Positions 50,895 through 60,690 of a DNA stretch of 64,000 nucleotides are shown piece by piece. The stretch comes from Channa striata. Taxonomy: Eukaryota > Chordata > Actinopteri > Anabantiformes > Channidae. The DNA lies in NCBI GenBank assembly GCA_033026295.1, contig CM065189.1, forward strand, positions 6,341,203 to 6,405,202. The letters are read 5' to 3'. A model generated the notes under the pieces. The model was not told where the DNA came from and did not search any database. It was given only the letters and a program-made list of their open reading frames with translations. The position numbers were made by a program, and so were the translations under genes. Within the stretch, counting starts at the first letter, position 1; every line of letters begins with the position of its first letter.

Positions 50895-51110
50895 GTTCTT
50901 GAGCGGGGTTGCTCAACGTGTAGAGCGCTGGGTTGGAACACAGAAGGCTGCAGGATTGAATCCCGCCCTGCCAACCCGATGCCGATGTCCCGAGCCCCTA
51001 TGAGACGGAATGGTTGTGGCAGGAAGAGCATTTGGTGTACGTAACTCACGCCAAATCAATGAGTGGAACACGTTGTGCTGTGGTGAAGTTGAAAGCCGCT
51101 GACTTAAAAT
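50895..51110 (+). mobile_element. tRNA-derived SINE with RTE-type tail
   Basis: The head has GGTTGCTCAACGTGTAGAGCG (A-box-like) and GCAGGATTGAATCCCG (B-box-like) 45 bases apart, the spacing of a Pol III promoter. The tail reads GTGGCAGGAAGAGCATTTGG, CACGCCAAATCAATGAGTGG and GTTGTGCTGTGGTG. This is a version of the 'AGGAAGGGCATCCGG...GCCAAATCAA...CTGTGGCGACCC' end shared by RTE-type LINEs and HAmo-like SINEs in fish. The 90-residue minus-strand frame at 50913-51185 is its shadow. Confidence 0.8.
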
Positions 51111-51266
51111 GGTCAAGTTCTTGACTGATTCATTCCCTTCCTTGGGTGTTGAGATGTGTTGGCAAAGCAAATAGTGTAAGTACAAGCTCTAGCTCAGGTT
51201 ACTATTAGATGTTTGTCTTTCGGTATTTAAAGGCTAAACATCAGTTCTACTCTTTGTGCCTTTTCT

Positions 51267-51356
51267 ATTCAATTCAATTCAATTCAACTTTATTTATATA
51301 GCGCCAATTTACAACAAGGTCATCTCAGGGCACATAATAAAGTCAAGACTATACAT
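51267..51356 (-). mobile_element. LINE 3'-end copy A with AATTG pentamer tail
   Basis: ATTCAATTCAATTCAATTCAACTTTATTTATATAGCGCC followed by TTTACAACAAGGTCATCTCA is the reverse complement of a LINE 3' end (GGCGCTATATAAATAAAGTTGAATTGAAT...). It shares at least 85 bases with copy B downstream. Confidence 0.75.
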
Positions 51357-51422
51357 TATTATTCTACCCACTGCAAACATTCTAGGTGGGGCAGAAGTGA
51401 ATCAGGAGGTAGAACTGTGGTC

Positions 51423-51548
51423 CAATTCAATTCAACTTTATTAGTACAGCGCCCATTTACAACAAAGTCATCTCAAGGCACTTGACATAATAAAGTCAAG
51501 ACTATACAGACATTTAAAGAAACCCCAACAAATCCTCCTTGAGCAGCT
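51423..51548 (-). mobile_element. LINE 3'-end copy B
   Basis: CAATTCAATTCAACTTTATT, GCGCCCATTTACAACAAAGTCATCTCAAGGCACTTGACATAATAAAGTC and AACCCCAACAAATCCTCCTTGAGCAGC repeat and extend copy A in the same orientation. The two copies are about 65 bases apart: either two insertions or a local tandem duplication. Confidence 0.75.
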
Positions 51549-51559
51549 ATAGACAAAGT

Positions 51560-51735
51560 GGGTAGGATATATCCCAGAGTTGATGGTTTAATTCCTGTTA
51601 ATTGTCCTTGAGCAAAACACTGTTTAGTTGCTACCAGTGGGTGTAGGCCAGCTGCGGAGTAGCTTCACCATTAGTTTGTGTTAAGGAGTCAATGAAATGC
51701 ACTTTGGACACTGATAAAGTGGAAAGGTTTATTCT
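51560..51735 (+). mobile_element. Degraded tRNA-derived SINE
   Basis: GTTGATGGTTTAATTCCTG (B-box-like), TTGTCCTTGAGCAAAACACTG, AGTTGCTACCAGTGGGTGTAGGCCAG and AATGCACTTTGGACACTGATAAAG follow the same block order as the SINE at 21720-21945 but are more diverged. Confidence 0.55.
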
Positions 51736-53951
51736 CAGCATTAAGGACCAAATGTTGGTGAATCTAACGTTTTAGACTTTCACTACATGTCGGGGCACAA
51801 TTACAGATGCCAAGCTCTGTAAATTAAGGCGTTGCAGTGTAAGAAACACGACTTTGTCCTGCATAAGTTTGTTACAGCTCCCATGACTTTAAATTATGAT
51901 TATGACCTCACTTGTAGCCCACAGAACGTCTTGTCTGTGTTATATGTGGTGATTGCAAAGTTTTTCGATTTAATACAACATGAAGCTTGGGGAAAGTTAA
52001 ACCAGAGCCTGAAATGTTTCCTCATGCTTGTCTTGGAAATGCAGAAACAATCCTTTAATTGTTGAAATAATTTTAAGACTGTTTTTCGATCTGTGGTGTA
52101 CACAGCTAAAGCAGCAGTGTTCTGTCTGCCTGCGAGCTTCCCAGCGACTGAATAAGTGCAACAAAGCTGCAAACACCAAAACACTGCTCAGTATTTGCCT
52201 CAGGGTTCAAATTACACAGTAGCTGTCTAAATGTCAAAACTGGCTTGCAGTCACTTTGGAAGCATGCATTGTCAAACTACCACCTAAAACCGGGCAACTG
52301 TGTTAAGTGCAAATGCTTTGTGCTTTAAAGGACTGTCAATCCTGAAATCATAAAGGACAAAAGAAATAAGACATACAGTTAGAATAGTGGTTTCTCTTTA
52401 GGCAAATACTGCAGAGCTGCTGGAGTTTGAAGCAGTAATTGCAGACCTAAGTGTTGAACAGCATCACTGAGGAAGAGGGGATGTCAAAAAGCAAATTGGA
52501 AATGAGTCTACAAAAGATGAGATTGAATATCCTTTACTAGTAAACAAACAAGTCACTTTTTTGTCTTGGTTTCCTTACATGACTACTCTGGTCCTCAGAC
52601 TTCTTCTACTGCCATTTCCTGTGGCTTTCCTGTGGTACCTGTAGTAGTCCGCTGAGTCCAAATAACAAAAAAGGAAATTCAATTTAAAATTGGAAATGGG
52701 AGACAAATGTGCTCAACTTAAATTATTATTTTTTTTTAAATGTTGAAGATATGGTGGTTCTGTTAGTGTTTTGAATTATCGTCTCCGTGTGTGTAAATAT
52801 AATGATAAAAAATGCCTAAATAAGTGGTAAAGATCTAAGTCTTCTTGTTTGCAGGAGGCTTATTTTACTTCTGCTACACCTGAGAAACCTTCCATTACTT
52901 TTTTTTTTTTCCGTGTGTTTACACACCAACGGGTACTTGTGGTTAATTTACCCAGGACATTTTGACACATGGTTCTGGAATAGCCAGGGATGGAAACACT
53001 GACCTGCGTTCTAACCTGACCTACAGCTGTCATCTCTAAACCGATGAGGATAGTTGACAGTCTTTGAATCCGATAACTGCTCATGTATTAGTAGAACATG
53101 TTAAAGCTTCTTCAGACATCTGCTAAAACTAAAAAAGCTGAAGGCTTAAAAAAGTCTAGCATTGCTCTTACTACAGTCCAGTGCTTGAAGAACGTCCCTA
53201 ATGTATCTAACTACAGTGGCCAAGTTATAACAAGACCGTCTGTTCAGGGATGAGGTTTCCGAGGATGGTCAATTGCTGGGATGCTTTGCCCTGACCTGCA
53301 CAATTTCCCTACTAATCTTGCTAAATAGCCCAGAAAGATAAAGTCACATCTGTGGGCATTTTCGGAAGATTCACACAAAGGAGCTCCTGTGTGTTTGTGT
53401 GTTACACAATCTCTGAATTTCAGCCTGGGTTACACACTCATCAGGGATTTGTTACCCATCCTTTTGTTTGTGTACTTTTGCTTTCTACAAGCACTCGTGT
53501 TGCCTCAGGACTGTGTGTGCATGTGTATGTGTTTATTCTGCTCCCAGGAGTGGGGAGGAAGTGAGCTACATCAGATAATACACCAGAACAAGAGCACGGC
53601 AAACACACTCCTCCACCCCGAGTGCCCCATCTGACTGTGCACAACACCACAACATGCTATTCCCGGCACCAGAGGAGCAGGAAGGGGACAGGACGGGGAG
53701 TGACTGCAGACAGGTGGGGTGAAGAGACGCTGGGTTCGAAGTCGTGAGGATTTACGACCGTCGGCCATGTGAGATGCTGATGGGCCGGTTGTCGGTGGAA
53801 AAGACCAAACTGCAAATTACTGAAGCGTCAAGCAAATCAGGTGATCATCACACAAGGCTAATTCTACCCACTGGCACAGTGAGCGGCTTCACCACATTCA
53901 AAGGCTTCTACTGGTAAATGTTTGATGAAACTAAATCTCCTTTGTACTCAC

Positions 53952-54019
53952 CTCCACAGAGTGCTCTCAGTGACGCTGCCAATGTGAAAGTCATACAGCT
54001 TGGTCAGAATCAGGATCAC
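53952..54019 (-). CDS. sorcs3: SorCS-type VPS10-domain receptor, coding exon (22 codons plus 2 bases)
   Basis: In SORCS1/SORCS3 this block follows the first exon (which ends ...HWSGHNSS in the mammalian proteins as I recall) and opens the VPS10 propeller. Sixty-eight bases: acceptor TTTGCAG, then VILILTKLYDFHIGSVTES and TLW, then two bases (AG) of an arginine codon completed at 24347; donor GTGAGTAC. Phase 0 start, phase 2 end. It aligns with VILILTKLYDFNLGSVTESSLWR of the family, with HIGS for NLGS and T for S before LW. SORCS2 has a quite different LTKYYHADMG-type block, so SORCS1/3 is supported. Being only 68 bases it would be missed by an open-frame scan. It is presumably exon 2. Confidence 0.92.
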
Positions 54020-55763
54020 CTGCAAACACAGGGAATTCACCTGTTACAACAGTGAATAGTGTTACATGTGTTTAACTTATCCTCAATTAAACGGTCGATT
54101 ACTCTTAAAGTACCCGGGTGTGTTTCCGTGTATTTTTCAATGGAATACACGTACACTTCAAAGCAATGACGTAGAATTTGAAGTGAGAAAGTGTCATCTG
54201 TTGCAAATTGTACAACAAAACAGAGGTCTCTTCCACAGGAGACCAGGATTAGACTCTGGTGCGAGACGCTGTGCGCTTTAGTGATGATCATAACACAATG
54301 TGGCACACGTGGTTACCTTATTGAAGAAGTACACGTGTGCCTTTGTCAGTGTTTGTAGTGTTTTGATTTTACCTTGAAGTTTTTGTGTCTAACCCTAATG
54401 CAGCTTTTCTGTGTATATAAAGTTGTTCCTGTGGCGTCAAAAGTGCTGGTTCCAATATTAAATGCCAAACGACATACAAAGCAGCACAATTTGTTGCCTC
54501 AGGAGGCGCCAATATTGGACGATTCGGAATGAGAACGTGTTGAGGTTTCTATGCTTTTGTACTTGCCTTATAGAAGACCTAGAAACTTGGTCTAAATCTC
54601 ACTGAATTATTACTTATTTCTCAGTTCCATAATCCAACCTCAACATGATGATCTTGTCAGCCAGTAGAAAATTATGACACGTGATATGGAAGTAGCATGT
54701 TAAAACAAGACTCCCTGAGCCTTACGGTGACATCGTCTGAATGCAGTAAAGAAAAAAAAAAAACACTTACACAATGCTAGTTTTCCAACATTCATTCCAA
54801 CATTTTTAGTCCATTCTCATAAATGCAAAGATTAGATAACAATCAACACATTAAAAAGACTTTAAGTAACCAATTAACAGAATTACTTATGCTAACTGAA
54901 ATCCATTTGTGCCATTCATAACTCAGTTTCATTCAGTCTGAAATACTAGGAAGTTGTAGACAGCTTGACAGTGTGATGAGAACGATGCTCATTCTTTCCT
55001 TTAAATGGGAACATTTGCTCATTAACAGTAAGTGTTGGTCACTGGAATGGACAGAAGGTGAGTAATTAATGTTCAGACTTTGTGCAACACATCAACACCT
55101 TCTCTTCGTGGTTGAGCTGATTTGTCATTGAAATGTTTGATGGCCAGCGACATGGTGAACATTCCAATCGATAACAGTCCAAAGACAGATGTATACAATG
55201 CCCATTCAAAGACTTGTTCTAGGACTTGGACATGGAATGAGCTGCTGGGAATATTCAAGAGGTGACAAATTCCATCCAACGCCTGCAGGTTGTCTGGCCA
55301 TTTAGTGTGGGGCTGGGACAAACCATCATGGCATTTTATGTTGGAGAAACTCGGCCAACAATCATCCTCAAGTTTGATTGTTTGTCTGTGTCTTAGGAGA
55401 TAAACTGCAATTAATGTTTTGTTGTGTACAGTATGGCCAAAAGTTAGAGAGTTTTAGTTGCTTCAAATCTGATTAAATCAAACATGTTTCTTAGGTGATT
55501 CCATTGGCTTTGATTTTTATCTTTTTATACAGATGCCTGAAAGTTATCAAGGCTAACTCCACAAATTATAAATTTCTTTGGTACAGTATGTCACTTACAG
55601 TTTCACTATCTGCCAAATGTGCTACAGGATGCCATTCGTTCACACCGTCTGTTCCCTCAAGTTTACTGTTGTCACCATCACAGGGTATCTCCCTAACTAA
55701 ATTCTCTAGCTAATATAAAAGGTTGTGGTGTTAATTGTCTGTGACTGAGTGCAAATACAGAGA

Positions 55764-55789
55764 TGGTGCTAAATGATCATTTAGCACCA
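55764..55789. repeat. Perfect 26-bp palindrome
   Basis: TGGTGCTAAATGA followed immediately by TCATTTAGCACCA: 13-base arms with no spacer, centred on TGATCA. No transposon ends or coding sequence beside it. It could be a foldback repair scar or a dimeric protein-binding site; the sequence alone does not decide. Confidence 0.97.
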
Positions 55790-58092
55790 CATTACAACAG
55801 CAAAACAGCCAGTATTTCCTTAAAATTAGTGAAATATCACTCCAATATTATTTTCATGCTATTTTTTTAAAATTTGGTTTTTATGCTAATTGTAATTATG
55901 GAGACAAGAAGAGATCAAGCGTCTTTCTGTGTGCTGACTGGATTGTTTGTCATGCATTTGTAGTTGTAATAGAACAAGAAAAAAAGAGGAAAGTTGGGGA
56001 AGTGGGATCTCGAAAAAGATTCCTGCTGCTTCTGAGCAAAAAGGAAATGCAATGCTGTGTGTACCACTCGTAACCTTCCTCAGGGTGTAGTTTCCTGCCA
56101 TCCTCACCCCTGTAAAAAACATGGTACAACAGTCGCTGTGCTAACACCTTGGTTTCTGCTCTTTTGGAGAGATGATCAGCAGGCAACGCACTTCGATAAG
56201 CAATGTGTAAGTCTTCAGAGGAAGTTCTTAAGAAACGAAGGACAGGATCAGTGGTCAGCTGAGATCCTCCTTCCTGTGCGAGGGAAAATTGCACAAAGAA
56301 AAGGCTGTGGGCATATCACGAGGTTTTAAACTTAACTAGGAGTTAGACTGAACCAACATGCGGGAGTGATAGTCAACTTGAGGTCACGCAACACAGTGAA
56401 AGGCAAATTCATTTGGGTTTGAGACACAGGTTCTGAATTTCAGCTTTTACACCTACATATAATAAACAGTGTAAATCATAGTATGTTGTGTATCATGTTT
56501 CCCATATTTGAAGTGAGCAAATGTAGGAACTGCTGTGTATAAAAGACCAGGAAGATATTTAAATTCAGAGAAAAGAAATAAAAAAAAATAAAACATGCTT
56601 ATGGACTAAAATAATGAAGCTCTTCTGTCATTCACAGTCATGCTTCGGACTGCATGGCTACTTGTGGAACCGGCTCATTGATCTTTATTGACTATCTAAC
56701 TCGAGATGGACAGAAACAGTTTAATGCATTTCTCTGTAAATTTGCAGAAAAACTGGTTGTGACAGGTTTCATCATGCTGCCAGACAACAGATGCTGCCAA
56801 CTCAAAGACTTTTAAGCCGCCTCCACATACAAACTCGAGAGAATCAGCTCTAGACAGTGGCCGAAGTTGTGGTTTAACACATGTAAAACACGGGGAGATT
56901 GTCCTGTGAGAACACTTCTGATTTGGACAAAGTTGTGAATTCGTTGAGGGGAAGCACATGATAGAAAAAAAAATATGCTTTTGTTTACAACTCATCAGAC
57001 AGACAAACGTTTAAGACTCAGCAGTGGCTCCATTCATGCACATAACCCAGACTTTGTACTAGGGGTCTCACAGGATGGACTCTACATGAGAAGCTCAGGA
57101 GATTACCGAGACATTTAAGTGGAGACATTCACCACCGCTGGTAAAGGTCCAAAGAAGATCAGTGGATGTGTGAGAGGCTTTAGACTAAACTTTAAGGGAT
57201 AGCTTAAGAGGATATTAAAAGGAGGACCCCCTTAAAACAAACAGCTGAAGGAGGATGCAGTTTGTGCCTAAAAGAATCCTATCAAAGTCAACGTCAGTAA
57301 GTAACAGGCACATGTGTTTTACTACTAACAAACGATTTGCAGCCAAATACATTTGAACATTTCTGGGTGTAAATACGAGGACACTAAATAAAAATCCAAC
57401 TTTTATGTACAGTAGAAGCAAACGAATTGGCCTTGCTGTTTGAATGTTGAACTTGCAGTTACTGTGCAGTTGCAAACTGACCTCATCGGAAGGTTAGTTC
57501 TCCATTTTACATAATAAGGTTTGCGTGTCGTTGGCTGGATGTTTCCCCCTCCTTGACTGCTTTCTGCTCTTCCTCATTTGCATCCATGTCTCTCACTGGC
57601 ATTTCCTCCCCACAACGAGCTTACGCTTATTTAAAGCGACATGACAGACTTGACGTGAGTCACTTGGTTAGGAGGGGGAGCAGGAGGTGTGGCTGTGACT
57701 CTTCTGACAGGCATCAGCTAAGGAAGATGCGGAATCTCTGTCCTGGCATCCAGTCGCGTAGTTACCATGTCCTCATTCGGCTCTGAAGCCTGCAGACTTC
57801 CAGGACCTCCTCACCTCTGGCTGAGCCTCACTATACCCACAAGCCCTATGAACAAGTCAGCCACTCACCAAGGACTGTTGGATGGTTCTTGTGGGAGGAT
57901 GTGCCACATGCCCTAGAGGATCTTTCTACTCAGACTGTGAACATATGTCTTAGGCCAAGCAAGACTGCAGTGCCAAGAAGAGGGCAATGTTAAATAAGAA
58001 CAAAATGGATTCTTGCCATGCTGCTGCATCACAGAGAAGAACCAGATCTGTGTGTGTGAATTAGCATTTGTACTTGGAAGCACACAAATTTT

Positions 58093-58115
58093 TGTGTGTG
58101 TGTGTGTGTGTGTGT
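58093..58115. repeat. (TG)11 microsatellite
   Basis: Uninterrupted TG run in intronic sequence. Confidence 0.95.
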
Positions 58116-60179
58116 TCCTGTGGGTTTTCTGCTGTCAGACGTGTGGTCTCATCTGCTTGGGGGGCCAACACACACAGACATGAGTCGTCTCATCCCCACA
58201 TGGCAAGTCCGGATTTGATATTCAGCACTGAACAACCGGGGCGCCAGCAGAAAAACGACTTTTCTACTTTAAAATGCTTCTTGAGAAGATGTTCAAATGT
58301 GTCTCAAAAGCATCTTTAGCTAATCTCAAAAGCTATTCCAAACGATATTTATTCCATGAAACTCCAAAATTTAAAGAAAAGGCTTCTTTTAGGTTGTGTA
58401 CACACAACTATTAATGATCTCTGTCCAACATACAGGAGATGTGATGTAAACTCAAAACTGCATCACATAAAAAAAAAGTTTCACAGTGTCTACTTCAACT
58501 ATAGTCCCAGTCAACTTGCAATTATTGAATCAAAATGTCAGTTCCATTGCACTTGCATTAGCCTTGTTGCCTCAGCAATTAACCAGCTGTGGTGAAAACA
58601 TATTATTAGCATAACTAAATGTCCCTCTGTCCTCAAAGACCAAGTCAAAGTGCCAAACTCAATTCAGAATATTGCTTCAACTCATAGTGTGCTAATGACA
58701 GCGCTAATGACTTTTCTGAGGGGGAAAAAAAACACACTTTTTACAGAGCAACAATTTAACTGTGACCGACCGTGACCAAAAGTGCTGTCACCTTTTGATG
58801 CGAGGCAGTGGTACAAGGAAACCACAGCAAGGCTGGGACATTCAACTAGGCTTTCTTTTTAGGCAGAGGAGGATGAATGAGTCGTGCTTCATGCTGAATG
58901 AAAAAAAAAACAGTTATTCAGAAAACATGGCACTGAGAGCAGCAGAGTAAACTGAACAAAGCACAGTTCAGTTCAAAGGGGCAGTGGGAGACATGCGGAC
59001 ACCCCCCCCAACACTGCAGCATCCACTGGGGGGCTGCTGCTGTTCACTTTTATCACTCCACAATAACTATCTGAAGTAACAGTAGATAATAGTATTACAA
59101 TATTTATGCTGGTTTCCTGACACAAGTATTTTTACTAAATTTAACTGTAGTTTTGTAAATAAATGCCAATGGAATGATATGGTGGAACGCATGTAACGCT
59201 GTTGTCCAATGCACTTTACAAGGTTGTTTCTCGTTCTCAGACACACACACACACACTCACAGTCACATGGTGGCAGCTGGCATGCAAGGTGCTCATCTGT
59301 CCCACCCAGAGCAGCTTAGGGTTCAGTGTCTTTCCTAAGGAAACTCTGTATGATATGATGCTGTATGATAAAACTTGATTTTATTTTCATTTGAAAGATC
59401 ATTGGCTGCATATTTACAGAAAACAGATAAACAACAGAAATGTAGTTTTGCCAACTCCTAATATTGTGTAAAAAGGCAGATGATAATTCAAATTTTAGTA
59501 ATACATAAGTTGCATAAAATGTTGATCTTCCATTAACTGACATTAGCTTAGCGTCAGGACAGTAACAATTTTGTTAACTTAGTTTTGGCTATGCGTAAAT
59601 GTTATTTTATCATGTGCATAAAAGTAAAACATTCAAATATTATTTCCTGTTGCCTGACATTGGCATTTAATTATTGCCAGTACTAACACACGCACCCTTA
59701 GAGCAAAAAGGCCACACAGGACAAGACACGATAAAATCGTTGTGCGACCGTTTTTTGTGTTTTACAACATAACTGCTGTGAAAAAATCTGGTATATAACA
59801 TTTTATTTTCTACATAATTCTTGCTCATGCTGCTCCCTCTTTATTCACTCACTAAGTCACTTGACCATCTCGCTCTTGTTTGCTGAGACATGCAGAACTT
59901 GGCAACTGAATTGTGGCATCTAGTAAAAAAGGTTCAATCATTGAGTTCAGTGGTAGAAAATAGCAGCGCGCTACATGCACAAGCTCACGCACATAATATG
60001 GACATTGCACTTGACTCGAAGCATATAGTCTGGACAACGTTGAACGTCTCTTAAGCAGGACTCAGATCCTCTCATTCTTACCCAGGAGCCGTTCAAAAGA
60101 AACAGGTCTTTCATGAACGTCTCTTCTGATAGTTTCCAACACAGTGTCTATTCTGCTCCCATCTGTTTATTATCTTCAG

Positions 60180-60335
60180 CTTATCCAGAGTCGAGTCAGG
60201 GTGACGGCAGATTTAGGAAGGTTTTCCAGATGTCCCCTCTCCCCAGCAAAGATTTCTAGTTCTGCCCAGAAACTGACTGCAGTAGCAAGTGCCCTTGCAA
60301 CCCAAAAAGGAAAAGCAGTTATAGACAATGGCTAG
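60180..60335 (+). repeat. Dispersed-repeat tail preceding a LINE fragment
   Basis: TTATCCAGAGTCGAGTCAGGGTGACGGCAG, CAGATGTCCCCTCTCCCCAGCAAAG and, at the end, AAAGGAAAAGCAGTTATAGACAATGGCT are recognisable blocks of common fish repeats. The last resembles the 'ATAAGCGGTTATAGATAATGGATGG' tail of the 7205 family. It abuts the LINE sequence at 60336, suggesting a nested or composite insertion. Confidence 0.5.
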
Positions 60336-60690
60336 ATTGAACTGTCCTCCTTACCTGTAAAGCTCTAAACGGTCAAGCTCCATCATACCTAAAAGATCTC
60401 CTTGTAGCATATCATCCTAATAGACCACTTCGGTCCCAAAATGCAGGCCTACCTGTGATCCCCAGAATTTCCAAAAGTAGAATGGGAGGCAGAGCCTTTA
60501 GGTATCAAGCTCCTCTCCTGTGGAACCAGCTGCCAGTCCAGATTCGGGAAGCAGACACCCTCTCTACTTTTAAGACTCGGCTCCAAACCTTCCTCTTTGA
60601 TAAAGCTTATAGTTGGTTATTGTCATGCTGCTATAGGCTTAGACTGCTGGGGGACCAACCCCTGATACACAGAGGCACTTTTCTCCTCTC
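60336..60690 (+). mobile_element. L2-like LINE, ORF2 C-terminal segment, still open
   Basis: One uninterrupted plus-strand frame reads LLTCKALNGQAPSYLKDLL, then YHPNRPLRSQNAGLPVIPR, then AFRYQAPLLWNQLPVQIREA and TLSTFKTRLQTFLFDKAYSW. This is the conserved C-terminal region downstream of the reverse transcriptase in L2-clade fish LINEs. The frame continues to 60880 into non-conserved sequence. No reverse-transcriptase domain lies upstream, so this is a 5'-truncated copy, younger or luckier than the other LINE pieces in the window because no stop interrupts the conserved part. Confidence 0.85.

Larger units (their letters stand above)
24348..53951 (-). other. SorCS-gene intron, 29.6 kb, phase 2
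   Basis: Complete intron: donor GTGAGTAC at the 53951 side, acceptor CTATTTAG at the 24348 side. It holds the L2-type LINE at 26399-27450, an ATT/GTT microsatellite, several SINE or dispersed-repeat copies, a 1.7-kb inverted-repeat element (45841-47514), a second LINE fragment (48625-48995) and two tandem LINE tails (51267-51548). I see nothing assignable in 24350-26370, 27540-30900, 31740-33450, 34660-37060, 38470-43180, 43350-45830, 49000-50890 and 51740-53950. Long frames there carry no domain I recognise. The 148-residue frame at 37426-37872 lies in a possible retroelement segment ending with AATAAA near 38015. Confidence 0.85.
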
